64,000 nucleotides of DNA from DATNIB01 sp035604685 (lineage in GTDB: Bacteria > Actinomycetota > Acidimicrobiia > Acidimicrobiales > RAAP-2): assembly GCA_035604685.1 (NCBI GenBank), contig DATNIB010000035.1, forward strand, positions 62,001-126,000, in the 5' to 3' direction. Of this stretch, positions 54,319 through 62,479 are shown piece after piece. Every line of letters starts with the position of its first letter. Position 1 is the first letter of the stretch. A program made the translations under genes and the position numbers. The notes under the pieces are model-generated. The model was not told where the DNA came from. It saw nothing but the letters and a program-made list of their open reading frames with translations, and did not search any database.

Positions 54319-55233
54319 GTGGCGCGCCTCGTCTATCTGGGAACGCCCGAGGTGGCCGTCGCCCCCCTGGAGGCGCTGGTGGCCGCCGGTCACGACGTCG
54401 GGCTCGTCGTCACCCGGCCCGACCGCCGGCGGGGCCGGGGGTCCGCTCTCCTGCCCTCGCCGGTGAAGGCGGCGGCGACCCGGCTCGGGCTGCCGGTGGC
54501 GGCGCGGCTGGACGACGTCGTCTCGCACCCGGCCGGGCCCTTCGGGCTCGGGGTCGTCGTCGCCTACGGGCGCATCATCCCGGCCGCCCTGCTCGAGGCC
54601 CTGCCGATGGTCAACCTGCACTTCTCCCTCCTGCCGCGCTGGCGCGGGGCGGCCCCGGTCGAGCGGGCCATCCTGGCCGGCGACACCACGACCGGGGTCT
54701 GTCTCATGGGGGTGGAGTCCGGCCTCGACACCGGGCCGGTCCACGCCCGCGTCGAGGTCGACATCGGTCCCCACGAGCACCTCGGCTCCCTGCGGGCGCG
54801 GCTGGCGGCGGTCGGTGCCGAGCTGCTGGTGGCCCAGCTGGCGGCCGGCCTCACGGCCGGGGAGCCCCAGCGCGGGACGCCGACCTACGCCAAGAAGCTG
54901 GAGCCCGGTGAGCTCGATCTGCGCTGGGAACGGCCGGCCGTCGAGCTCGAACGGGTCGTGCGCCTCGACCGGGCCTACACGCGGGTGCGCGGTCGCCGGC
55001 TGCGGATCCTCGACGCGCGGGCGGTCGAGGGGCCGGGGGCGACGGCCGGGCCGCCGGGCTCGGCGGTCGGCGACGAGGTGGTGACCGGCGACGGCCGGCT
55101 GCGCCTGCTCGAGGTCCAGCCGGCCGGTTCCAACCCGATGGCGGCCGGCGCCTGGCTGCGCGGCGCGCATCTGGGTCCAGACGATCGGTTCGAGCACGGC
55201 GAGCCGGCGCCGGTGGGGGAGGATCGAGGATGA
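54319..55233 (+). CDS. fmt: Methionyl-tRNA formyltransferase
   Basis: Formylates initiator Met-tRNA. The 304-residue protein has VYLGTPEVAVAPLEAL, the SLLPRWRGAAPVERAILAGD signature, the catalytic Asn in MVNLHFSLLP and ETGLD-like GVESGLDTGPV, then a C-terminal tRNA-binding beta barrel. GTG 54319. ATGA overlap with the methyltransferase. Confidence 0.96.
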   Translation: MARLVYLGTPEVAVAPLEALVAAGHDVGLVVTRPDRRRGRGSALLPSPVKAAATRLGLPVAARLDDVVSHPAGPFGLGVVVAYGRIIPAALLEALPMVNLHFSLLPRWRGAAPVERAILAGDTTTGVCLMGVESGLDTGPVHARVEVDIGPHEHLGSLRARLAAVGAELLVAQLAAGLTAGEPQRGTPTYAKKLEPGELDLRWERPAVELERVVRLDRAYTRVRGRRLRILDARAVEGPGATAGPPGSAVGDEVVTGDGRLRLLEVQPAGSNPMAAGAWLRGAHLGPDDRFEHGEPAPVGEDRG

Positions 55234-56024
55234 CCACGCGCGACGCCTGGGACCCGGGCCAGTACGGGCGGTTCGCCGCCGAGCGCCGGCAACCCTTCGT
55301 CGACCTGTTGGCGCTCTGCCGACCGGTGCCGGGCGGCACCATCGTCGACCTCGGCTGCGGGCCCGGCGACCTGACGGTCGAGCTGCACGGCGCCCTCGGC
55401 GCCGCGCACACGACCGGCATCGACCTGTCGGCGGCCATGCTCGAGCAGGCCCGGGAGCGCCACGGCGGCCAGCCGGGCGTCTCCTTCGAGCAGGGCGACC
55501 TCGCGACCTGGGACGGCCCGCCGGTCGACCTGGTGGCGGCCAGCGCGTCGCTGCACTGGGTGCCGGGCCACCGCGAGCTCCTGGCCCGGCTGCGCCGCGG
55601 CGTCGCGCCGGGGGGCCAGCTGGCCTTCCAGGTGCCGGCCAACTTCTCCCACGTCTCGCACACGCTGGCCGCGGCGGTGGCGGCCGAGGAACCCTTCGCC
55701 GGGGCGCTGGGCGACGACGTGCCCATCGACCGCGGCACCGAGGTGCTCGCCCCCGAGGCCTACGCGGAGGTGCTCTACGCGCTCGGGGCGACCGAGCAGG
55801 TGGCGCGCCTCGAGGTGTACGGGCACCGCCTGGCCTCGAGCGCAGAGGTGGTCGAGTGGGTCCTCGGCACCCTGCTCACCCCGTACAGGAGCCGGTTCGA
55901 CGAGGCCATGTTCGCCCGGTTCGTCGACCGGTACCGGGAGCGGCTCCGAGCCGAGCTGGGCGACGTGCGCCCGTACTTCTACCCGTTCCGGCGCATCCTG
56001 TGTTGGGCGCGCTTCGGCGACTGA
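55230..56024 (+). CDS. Class I SAM methyltransferase, trans-aconitate methyltransferase-like
   Basis: The 264-residue protein has motif I IVDLGCGPGDLTVEL, SAAMLEQARER, and the Tam-like WDPGQYGRFAAERRQPFVDLLA beginning and ASASLHWVPGHRELLARLRRGVAPGG. The resemblance to trans-aconitate 2-methyltransferase is clear, but the substrate is unproven. It begins in an ATGA overlap with fmt. Confidence 0.85.
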   Translation: MTTRDAWDPGQYGRFAAERRQPFVDLLALCRPVPGGTIVDLGCGPGDLTVELHGALGAAHTTGIDLSAAMLEQARERHGGQPGVSFEQGDLATWDGPPVDLVAASASLHWVPGHRELLARLRRGVAPGGQLAFQVPANFSHVSHTLAAAVAAEEPFAGALGDDVPIDRGTEVLAPEAYAEVLYALGATEQVARLEVYGHRLASSAEVVEWVLGTLLTPYRSRFDEAMFARFVDRYRERLRAELGDVRPYFYPFRRILCWARFGD

Positions 56025-56050
56025 GCCGCCTGGCGGTGGGGACCACCCCG

Positions 56051-56056
56051 TAGGCT
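56051..56056 (+). promoter_or_regulatory. Predicted -10 (TAGGCT) of rpe
   Basis: TAGGCT ends 7 nt before the ATG at 56064, predicting a leaderless mRNA. Confidence 0.5.
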
Positions 56057-56063
56057 CACCGCG

Positions 56064-56771
56064 ATGGCCATCTTCGAGGCGCACGGCCGCGGCGACCCCG
56101 GGCCGACCGGCAAGCTCAAGGTGGCGCCGTCGGTCCTGTCGGCGGACTTCGGGTCCCTGGCCGAGGCGGTGGGGGAGGTGGCGGCGGTCGCCGACTGGCT
56201 GCACGTGGACGTGATGGACGGGCACTTCGTGCCCAACCTGACCATCGGCCCGCCGGTCGTGGCCTCGCTCCGGCGCCACAGCGGGCTCTTCTTCGACTGC
56301 CACCTCATGATGACGACCCCCGGCGACTACCTCGAGGCGTTCAGCGCGGCCGGCGCCGACAGCTGCACCGTGCATGTGGAGGTGGGGGAGACGGCCGAGC
56401 TCGTGACCCAGCTGCGCGGCCTCGGGCTGCGGGTCGGCCTGGCGGCCAACCCCGACACCCCCTTCGAGGCGCTCGAGCCGTACCTCGACCGGGTGGACCT
56501 GGTGCTGTGCATGACCGTTTTCCCCGGCTTCGGCGGGCAGGCCTTCATGGCCGAGGTGCTGCCCAAGGTGCGACAGGTGCGACAGGCCGTCACCGCACGG
56601 CGCCTCTCGGTCGACATCCAGGTCGACGGCGGGATCGACGCCACGACGGCGGCGCGGGCGGCCGAGGCGGGGGCCAACGTCTTTGTCTCGGGCAGCGCGG
56701 TCTTCGGGGCCGACCGCCCGTGGGAGGCGGTCGAACGGATCCGTAGCGCCGCTCTCGGGCAGCACCCCTGA
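56064..56771 (+). CDS. rpe: Ribulose-phosphate 3-epimerase
   Basis: Pentose phosphate TIM-barrel enzyme of 235 residues. VAPSVLSADFGSL, LHVDVMDGHFVPNLTIGPPVV, FDCHLMMTTP, VFPGFGGQAFM and IQVDGGIDATTA hold the metal and catalytic residues. It precedes the riboflavin genes, which use its ribulose 5-phosphate. Confidence 0.97.
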   Translation: MAIFEAHGRGDPGPTGKLKVAPSVLSADFGSLAEAVGEVAAVADWLHVDVMDGHFVPNLTIGPPVVASLRRHSGLFFDCHLMMTTPGDYLEAFSAAGADSCTVHVEVGETAELVTQLRGLGLRVGLAANPDTPFEALEPYLDRVDLVLCMTVFPGFGGQAFMAEVLPKVRQVRQAVTARRLSVDIQVDGGIDATTAARAAEAGANVFVSGSAVFGADRPWEAVERIRSAALGQHP

Positions 56772-56800
56772 GGGCCGCGCCCGTCACCGCGGGCCCGAAC

Positions 56801-56806
56801 TAGGAT
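56801..56806 (+). promoter_or_regulatory. Predicted -10 (TAGGAT) of ribD
   Basis: TAGGAT ends 6 nt before the ATG at 56813. Only 41 bp separate rpe and ribD, so there is no room for an FMN riboswitch. Confidence 0.5.
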
Positions 56807-56812
56807 TTCCCC

Positions 56813-57883
56813 ATGGGCACCGCCCCTGACCAGCAATTCTTCGGCCGATCGGTCGAGGAGGGCCCGGGCGGCGGCGCGTCGGAGGACGGGGACCCCCTCG
56901 ACCGGGCGCACATGACGCGCGCCATCGCCCTGGCCGCCCTGGTGCGGTCCACGACCGCGCCCAACCCCTGGGTCGGCAGCGTGGTGGTGCCGGCCGGCGA
57001 CGGCCCGCCCTTTGAGGGCTCGACCACGCCGCCGGGCGGCCCCCACGCCGAGGTGGTGGCGCTCGCCGCCGCGACCGCCGCCGGCCGGGCCCGCGGGGCC
57101 ACCCTCTACTCGACCCTCGAGCCGTGCGCCCACCATGGGCGGACCGCCCCCTGCACCGATGCGATCATCGAGGCGGGCATCGCCCGGGCCGTGATCGGCG
57201 TGAGCGACCCCGACCCCAAGGTCTCCGGGCGCGGCATAGAGGCCCTGCGAGCCGCGGGGATCGCGGTGAGCGTGGGCGTGGCGGCGAGCGAGGTCGTCGA
57301 GCAGCTGGCGCCGTACTTGAAGCACCGCCGCACCGGCCGGCCCTGGGTGGTGCTGAAACTGGCGGCCACCCTGGACGGCCGCACCGCGGCACCGGACGGG
57401 TCGAGCCGGTGGATCACGGGCGAGGCCGCGCGCGCCGACGCCCACCGGCTGCGGGCGGACTCCGACGCCGTGCTGGTGGGGGCCGCCACCGTGCGCGCCG
57501 ACGATCCCGAGCTCACGGCGCGCCTCGAACCCGAGCCGGTCCGCCAGCCGCTCCGCGTGGTGCTCGGCCAGGCGGCCGCCGACGCGCGGGTCCAGCCGGC
57601 GATCGAGCTCTCGGGCGACCTGGGCGGCGTCCTCGACGAGCTCGGGGGGCGCGGGGTGATCCAGGTGCTGGTGGAGGGTGGCGCGTCGGTGGCCCACCAG
57701 TTCCACCGGGCGGGCCTCGTCGATCGCTACGTGCTGTACCTGGCGCCGGCCTTCCTGGGTGGCGACGACGGGCGCCCGGTCTTCTCGGGCCCCGGGGCGG
57801 TCACCATGTCCGACGTGTGGCGCGGGCGCCTCGTCTCCGTGGCGCGCCTGGGGGACGACATCCGAGTGGAGGTAGCGGCCTGA
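56813..57883 (+). CDS. ribD: Bifunctional riboflavin biosynthesis deaminase/reductase RibD
   Basis: Deaminates and reduces the pyrimidine intermediate of riboflavin synthesis. The deaminase half has the zinc site GGPHAEVVAL and LEPCAHHGRTAPCTDAII; the reductase half begins RPWVVLKLAATLDGRTA and contains VGAATVRADDPELTAR and QVLVEGGASVAH. Between PLRVVLGQAAADARV and DLGGVLDELG the reductase lacks roughly 30 residues usual in other RibD proteins, giving 356 in total. TGATG overlap with ribBA. Confidence 0.95.
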   Translation: MGTAPDQQFFGRSVEEGPGGGASEDGDPLDRAHMTRAIALAALVRSTTAPNPWVGSVVVPAGDGPPFEGSTTPPGGPHAEVVALAAATAAGRARGATLYSTLEPCAHHGRTAPCTDAIIEAGIARAVIGVSDPDPKVSGRGIEALRAAGIAVSVGVAASEVVEQLAPYLKHRRTGRPWVVLKLAATLDGRTAAPDGSSRWITGEAARADAHRLRADSDAVLVGAATVRADDPELTARLEPEPVRQPLRVVLGQAAADARVQPAIELSGDLGGVLDELGGRGVIQVLVEGGASVAHQFHRAGLVDRYVLYLAPAFLGGDDGRPVFSGPGAVTMSDVWRGRLVSVARLGDDIRVEVAA

Positions 57884-59103
57884 TGGCACTGGCAACGATC
57901 CAACAGGCGATCGACGCGATCGGTCGCCTCGGCATGGTGGTCGTCGTCGACGACGCCGACCGGGAGAACGAGGGTGACCTCGTCATGGCGGCCGAGGCCG
58001 CGACCCCTGAGAACATAGCGTTCTTCCTGGCGCACACCTCGGGGGTGATCTGCGTGCCCATCACACCCGAGCGCGCCGACGTTCTCGAGCTACCGCCGAT
58101 GGTGCACGTGAACACCGAGTCCCAGCGCACGGCCTTCACCGTGAGCGTCGACGCACGGTGGGGGACGACGACGGGGATCTCGGCGTCGGACCGGGCCCAG
58201 ACGATCGCCGCGCTCATCGACCCGGCCACCCGGCCGGGCGACCTCAGTCGCCCGGGCCACATCTTCCCCCTCCGCTACCGGGCCGGCGGCGTGCTGAAGC
58301 GCCACGGCCACACCGAGGCCGCGGTCGACCTGGCGCGGGCCGCCGGCCTCACGCCGGCCGGCGTGCTGTGCGAGATCGTCACGTCCGACAAGGCGTCGAT
58401 GGCCCGGCTGGCCGAGCTGGAGCGCTTCGCCGACGAGCACCACCTGCCGCTCATCTCGATCGCCGACCTCATCCGCTACCGCCGGCAGAACGAGATGCTG
58501 GTGAAGCGGGTGGCCCAGGCGCGCATCCCGACCGAGGCCGGCGAGTACTCGGCCTACGTCTACGAGTCGCTCCTCGACGGCGAGCAGCACCTGGCGTTCG
58601 TGCGCGGGGAGGTGGCCGGGCATGACAACGTCCTCGTCCGGGTCCACTCCGAGTGCCTCACGGGCGACGTGTTCGGCTCGCTGCGCTGCGACTGCGGGCC
58701 CCAGCTGCACGGCGCACTCGACCTCATCGAGCGAGAGGGCCGCGGCGTGCTCGTCTACCTGCGCGGCCACGAGGGCCGCGGCATCGGCCTCGGCCACAAG
58801 ATCCGCGCCTACCGGCTACAGGAGGAGGGGCACGACACCGTCGACGCCAACCTGGAGCTCGGGCTCCCGATCGACAGCCGTGAGTACGGCATCGGCGCCC
58901 AGATGCTGGTCGACCTCGGCGTGACCACCATGCGGGTCATGACCAACAACCCCGTGAAGTACGGGGGCCTCGAGGGCTTCGGGCTCGACATCGTCGAGCG
59001 GGTGCCGCTCGAGCCGCTGGCCAACCCGGAGAACATCTCCTACCTGCGCACCAAGCGCGAACGGATGGGTCACCTGCTGGAAGGGCTCGATGAGCTCGAC
59101 TGA
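57883..59103 (+). CDS. ribBA: Bifunctional DHBP synthase / GTP cyclohydrolase II
   Basis: The 406-residue protein joins RibB (VVVVDDADRENEGDLVMAAE, GRPGHIFPLRY-like SRPGHIFPLRYRAGG, HTEAAVDLARAAGL) to RibA (VRVHSECLTGDVFGSLRCDCGPQL with three zinc cysteines, YLRGHEGRGIGLGHKI, NPVKYGGLEGFGL). It supplies both branches of riboflavin precursors. No riboflavin synthase (ribE) lies between ribD and ribBA. Overlaps ribH by 14 nt. Confidence 0.97.
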   Translation: MALATIQQAIDAIGRLGMVVVVDDADRENEGDLVMAAEAATPENIAFFLAHTSGVICVPITPERADVLELPPMVHVNTESQRTAFTVSVDARWGTTTGISASDRAQTIAALIDPATRPGDLSRPGHIFPLRYRAGGVLKRHGHTEAAVDLARAAGLTPAGVLCEIVTSDKASMARLAELERFADEHHLPLISIADLIRYRRQNEMLVKRVAQARIPTEAGEYSAYVYESLLDGEQHLAFVRGEVAGHDNVLVRVHSECLTGDVFGSLRCDCGPQLHGALDLIEREGRGVLVYLRGHEGRGIGLGHKIRAYRLQEEGHDTVDANLELGLPIDSREYGIGAQMLVDLGVTTMRVMTNNPVKYGGLEGFGLDIVERVPLEPLANPENISYLRTKRERMGHLLEGLDELD

Positions 59104-59638
59104 CGAGGCCGCCCTCCCCGAGGGCGCCGTCGCCGAGCTGGCGCGCGCCGTCGGCGTCCAGCTGGTGGGGGAGACCGACGGCACCGGGCTGCAGATCGCC
59201 ATTGCGGCCGCCCGCTTCAACGGCGGGATCACCCGGCGCCTGATCGACGGCGCGCTCGACGGTCTGGCCGCCTGCTCGGTCGAGCGCGCCAACGTGTCGC
59301 TGGCCTGGGTGCCCGGGGCTTTCGAGCTCCCGCTGCTCGCCCAGTACTTCGCCAACTCCGGGACCGTGCACGCCGTGGTGTGCCTGGGTGCCGTCATCCG
59401 CGGCGAGACCGGCCACTACGACTTCGTGGCCGGGCAGTGCGCGGCCGGGATCCAACGGGTCCAGCTCGACACCGGCCTGCCCGTCGTCTTCGGGGTCTTG
59501 ACCACCGAGAACCTCGAGCAGGCGCTCGAGCGCTCGCGGCCCGACGAGACCAACCGCGGCCGCGACGCCGCGTTCACCGCGGTCGAGATGGTGCGGCTGC
59601 TGGCCGCCGATTCTCCGCTGGCCCGCCTGGGCGGCTGA
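59090..59638 (+). CDS. ribH: 6,7-Dimethyl-8-ribityllumazine synthase
   Basis: Icosahedral capsid-forming enzyme of 182 residues: IAIAAARFNGGITRRLIDGAL, WVPGAFELPLLAQYF, CLGAVIRGETGHYDFVAGQ with the catalytic His, and FGVLTTENLEQALERS. The N-terminal extension of about 33 residues is longer than usual. ATG 59090 lies inside the end of ribBA. Confidence 0.96.
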   Translation: MSSTDEAALPEGAVAELARAVGVQLVGETDGTGLQIAIAAARFNGGITRRLIDGALDGLAACSVERANVSLAWVPGAFELPLLAQYFANSGTVHAVVCLGAVIRGETGHYDFVAGQCAAGIQRVQLDTGLPVVFGVLTTENLEQALERSRPDETNRGRDAAFTAVEMVRLLAADSPLARLGG

Positions 59639-59645
59639 CCCGACC

Positions 59646-60527
59646 ATGCTCCGCTTGGTGATCCCCAAGGGCTCGCTCGAGGCCGCCACCCTCCAGCTGT
59701 TCGCGGAGGCGGATCTGGCGGTCCAGCGCTCGTCTGAGGTCGACTACCGGGCCGTCATCGACGACGCGCGGATCGACGAGGTGCGCATCCTGCGGCCCCA
59801 GGAGATCCCCGTCTACGTGGCCGCCGGGTTGTTCGACCTCGGGATCGCCGGCCACGACTGGGTGGCGGAGCGGTCGGCCGACGTCGTCACGCTGGGCGAG
59901 CTCGGCTACTCCAAGTCGAGCGGCCACCCGGTGCGGATCGTGGTGGCGGTGGCCGCCGACTCGCCGATCCAGTCGCTGGCCGACTTCACCCGCTGGGACC
60001 GACCGGTGCGCGTATCGACCGAGTACCTCGAGATCACGCGGCGCGCGTTCGGCGAGCAGGGCATCAAGGCGGACATCTCCTTCTCCTACGGTGCGACCGA
60101 GGCCAAGGTGCCCGACATCGCCGACTGTGTGGTGGACCTGACCGAGACGGGCCGCGCGCTGCGCGCCGCCGGCCTGCGCATCGTCGACACGCTGCTCGAG
60201 TCGCGCACCGAGCTCATCGCCAACCCGGCGTCGGCGGCCGATCCGATGAAGCGCCGGGCGATGGACCAGGTGCTGGTGCTGCTCCAGGGGACCCTCGAAG
60301 CGCGCGGCAAGGTGCTGGTCAAGCTGAACGTGTCCGAGGACCGGCTGGCGGCGGTCCTGGGTGGGCTGCCCAGCCTGCGCTCGCCCACGATCTCGGAGCT
60401 GGCCGGCGGGGGCTACGCGGTCGAGACGGTGGTGCAGAAGAACGAGATCAACCGGCTCATCCCGGCCCTCAAGGAACAGGGCGCGACCGACATCTTGGAG
60501 CTCGCGCTCTCCAAGATCGTCCATTGA
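59646..60527 (+). CDS. hisG: ATP phosphoribosyltransferase, long form
   Basis: First step of histidine synthesis. The 293-residue protein has LRLVIPKGSLEAATLQLFAEA, the PRPP loop CVVDLTETGRALRAAGL and a C-terminal ACT-like regulatory domain (RGKVLVKLNVSEDRLAAVLGGLPSLRSPTISEL in sections), marking the long, HisZ-independent form inhibited by histidine. No other his genes are nearby. ATG 59646 is 7 bp after ribH; TTGA overlap with the next gene. Confidence 0.96.
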   Translation: MLRLVIPKGSLEAATLQLFAEADLAVQRSSEVDYRAVIDDARIDEVRILRPQEIPVYVAAGLFDLGIAGHDWVAERSADVVTLGELGYSKSSGHPVRIVVAVAADSPIQSLADFTRWDRPVRVSTEYLEITRRAFGEQGIKADISFSYGATEAKVPDIADCVVDLTETGRALRAAGLRIVDTLLESRTELIANPASAADPMKRRAMDQVLVLLQGTLEARGKVLVKLNVSEDRLAAVLGGLPSLRSPTISELAGGGYAVETVVQKNEINRLIPALKEQGATDILELALSKIVH

Positions 60528-60778
60528 CCAAGGGGGCCGCGGGCGCGGCGGCGCGCTGGCCGTCGGTCGACGCCCGGCTGGTGACGGGCACCGTCGCGTC
60601 CTTCGACGACGCGCGCGGGGTCGGCACGGTGGCCGACGACGGGGGTGGGGAGCTGTTCTTCCACTGCAGCGAGATCGCCGACGGCAGCCGCCAGATCGAG
60701 GTGGGCCGGCCGGTGTCCTTCGTCGTCTCGCCGGGGCACCGGGGCCGGCTCGAGGCGCGCCACGTGGAGAAGCGCTGA
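60524..60778 (+). CDS. Cold-shock-domain protein
   Basis: The 84-residue protein is a single OB fold with a degenerate cold-shock motif: GTVASFDDARGVGTVADDGGGELFFHCSEIADGSRQIEVGRPVSFVV. RNP1-like GVGTVADD replaces KGFGFI and RNP2-like LFFHCSEI is retained. It could bind single-stranded nucleic acid weakly. TTG 60524 overlaps the hisG stop as TTGA. Confidence 0.82.
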   Translation: MTKGAAGAAARWPSVDARLVTGTVASFDDARGVGTVADDGGGELFFHCSEIADGSRQIEVGRPVSFVVSPGHRGRLEARHVEKR

Positions 60779-60783
60779 GGCCG

Positions 60784-61263
60784 TCAGGACGCGGTGCCGG
60801 CCACCCCGTTGGGATGGTGGTCGCCGGCGCTCTCGGCGGCCCGGGTGGCGGCCTCCACCTGGACGAATCCGAGGCGGATCTGGGCCAGAGCCTCGCGCAG
60901 CTGGGGCTCGGTCCCGCCCAGGCGGCCGGCCAGGCCCTCGATCAGGACGCCCAGCGCGTCGATGGCCAGCCGGGCCTGCTCGAGGAGCGGCGGCCGCTGG
61001 GAGAGGTAGACGGCGGACAGCTCGAAGAGGCCGTAGCAGTGGTTGGCGACGACGATGTCGGCCGGGGTCTCGGCCAGCTGGCGCCGGAGCGCCTCGATCT
61101 CCTCGGGGTCGGGCGGGTCCGCCCGGTCCTCCGGCCCCGCTTCGTCGAACCCGCCCGGCGCGTCCGGCCGGTCGTCGGCCGCGCCGCTGCGAGCACCCGG
61201 GCGGCCGGCGGCCGAGGACGGATCCACCGGGTGTTCGCCCGACGGTGTCCAAAGGGTGCTCAT
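60784..61263 (-). CDS. DUF1844-like protein
   Basis: The 159-residue protein has a charged, disordered N-terminal 75 residues and a helical C-terminal part: ADIVVANHCYGLFELSAVYLSQ, LLEQARLAIDALGVLIEGLAGRLG and EPQLREALAQIRLGFVQV, matching the DUF1844 pattern. Function unknown; such genes often sit divergently from infC in Actinobacteria. ATG 61263 is 6 nt from a minus-strand TAGGGT. Confidence 0.8.
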   Translation of the reverse strand: MSTLWTPSGEHPVDPSSAAGRPGARSGAADDRPDAPGGFDEAGPEDRADPPDPEEIEALRRQLAETPADIVVANHCYGLFELSAVYLSQRPPLLEQARLAIDALGVLIEGLAGRLGGTEPQLREALAQIRLGFVQVEAATRAAESAGDHHPNGVAGTAS

Positions 61264-61268
61264 GCTGG

Positions 61269-61275
61269 TACCCTA
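61269..61275. promoter_or_regulatory. Symmetric bidirectional -10 (TACCCTA) between the DUF1844 gene and infC
   Basis: TACCCT (61269-61274, plus) and TAGGGT (61270-61275, minus) overlap in one TANNNTA heptamer. The minus copy is 6 nt from the DUF1844 ATG; the plus copy would start the infC transcript near 61281. Confidence 0.5.
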
Positions 61276-61471
61276 CTCAGTTGAATGACAGGGAAAGCGG
61301 GGCAGCGTTGACGCCTCCACCTGGCCACCACATGCACCACGCCGTGCATGTGCAGCACCAAGGTGCGCCAGGTCGATGTGGGACCCACCGGACGTGTGCC
61401 GGCTGGCGCGCCGCTCTCCTCGGACAACCAGCGCGGATGGTCCGCGCCCATGACGAGAAGGGTGGTGCCGC
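61276..61471 (+). promoter_or_regulatory. Structured infC operon leader
   Basis: A leader of about 190 nt. It contains an 8-codon ORF (ATG 61285, MTGKAGQR, stop at 61309-61311), a perfect 9-bp hairpin (61329-61337 with 61344-61352) and a perfect 7-bp hairpin (GCGCGGA 61431-61437 with TCCGCGC 61441-61447) just upstream of the AAGGGTGG ribosome-binding site. Leaders of infC-rpmI-rplT are autoregulatory (L20 or IF3) in other bacteria; whether this one is cannot be told. Confidence 0.45.
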
Positions 61472-62179
61472 ATAGTCACCGAGGCCACCAACGAACACCG
61501 GATCAATGAACGGATTCGTGCCCGCGAGGTTCGGCTCGTCGACCCCGACGGCCAACAGCTAGGGATCAAGCCTCTGCCCGAGGCGCTCACGATCGCTCGC
61601 GGTCTCGATCTCGATCTGGTCGAGGTGGCGCCCATGGCGAACCCACCGGTGTGCCGGATCATGGACTATGGCAAGTTCAAGTTCGACGAGGCACAGCGCG
61701 CGAAGGAGTCACGGCGCAAGACTGTCCACGTCGGGATCAAGGAGATGAAGTACCGGCCGAAGATCGGTCCGGGGGACTTCGACACCAAGACCCGTCAGGT
61801 GGCCCGGTTCCTCGGCGAGGGACACAAGGTGAAGCTCACCATCATGTTCCGCGGTCGTGAGGTGTTCCATCCCGAGTTGGGCAAGCGGATTCTCGACCGC
61901 GTCGCAGAAGAGTTGGGCGATTCGGCCAAGATCGAATCCGAGCCGCGCTTGGACGGACGCAACATGGTCATGGTCCTCGCGCCGGACAAGCGGGCCCGCC
62001 AGGCGGCGGCCTCCCGGGCGGCGCGCGACGGTGGAGCGGGATCCGACGGGGTGGGCCCGACGGTGGTGACGAGCGAGGCGGTGGCCGCGGCGGCGGACGG
62101 CACGGCGGCGCAGAACGGCGACGCACCGGCCGAGGACACAGCAGTACCAGCGGCGCCCGAGACGAGAGACGAGGCCTGA
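61472..62179 (+). CDS. infC: Translation initiation factor IF-3, probable ATA start
   Basis: The 235-residue protein has the IF-3 N-domain (HRINERIRAREVRLVDPDGQQLG, VAPMANPPVCRIMDYGKFKFD) and C-domain (VGIKEMKYRPKIGPGDFDTKTRQVARFL, KVKLTIMFRGREVFHPELGKRIL, RNMVMVLAP), plus an Ala-rich tail. The first ATG, at 61625 or later, would delete half the N-domain. The frame is open upstream only to a stop at 61451, with no ATG, GTG, TTG or CTG before RINERIR. ATA 61472, preceded by AAGGGTGG, gives VTEATNEHRINERIR, the length seen in mycobacterial IF-3. Rare starts are a known autoregulatory feature of infC. Confidence 0.93.
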   Translation: MVTEATNEHRINERIRAREVRLVDPDGQQLGIKPLPEALTIARGLDLDLVEVAPMANPPVCRIMDYGKFKFDEAQRAKESRRKTVHVGIKEMKYRPKIGPGDFDTKTRQVARFLGEGHKVKLTIMFRGREVFHPELGKRILDRVAEELGDSAKIESEPRLDGRNMVMVLAPDKRARQAAASRAARDGGAGSDGVGPTVVTSEAVAAAADGTAAQNGDAPAEDTAVPAAPETRDEA

Positions 62180-62182
62180 GCG

Positions 62183-62377
62183 ATGCCCAAGATGAAGACG
62201 GACCGGGGTGCGGCCAAGCGCATCAAGGTGACTGGCACGGGGCGCCTTCGTCGCCGCCAGGCCTTCAAGTCCCACATGCTGGAGAAGAAGTCCAGCGTTC
62301 GCACGCGGCGTCTCAGCCGCGAGGCGGACATTGCCAAGGCCGACGAGCGGCAGGTCCGCCGCCTCCTCGGCCTCTAG
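62183..62377 (+). CDS. rpmI: 50S ribosomal protein L35
   Basis: The 64-residue basic protein matches L35: PKMKTDRGAAKRIKVTGTGRLRRRQAFKSHMLEKKS and a C-terminal VRRLLGL. ATG 62183 starts 3 bp after infC, within the standard infC-rpmI-rplT operon. Confidence 0.97.
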   Translation: MPKMKTDRGAAKRIKVTGTGRLRRRQAFKSHMLEKKSSVRTRRLSREADIAKADERQVRRLLGL

Positions 62378-62411
62378 CGCCCCCGCCGGCGGCGGTCAGC
62401 CGGCCTACGGT

Positions 62412-62428
62412 CCCGGGCGCCGCCCGGG
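62412..62428 (+). promoter_or_regulatory. Strong hairpin between rpmI and rplT
   Basis: CCCGGGC (62412-62418), loop GCC, GCCCGGG (62422-62428) in the 102-bp spacer. It could be an attenuator, an L20 binding element or an mRNA-processing site. No U tract follows. Confidence 0.4.
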
Positions 62429-62479
62429 CACCGACGCAGGCATCCGACCCGCCCGCACGACTCGAAAGGGAGGACCCAG

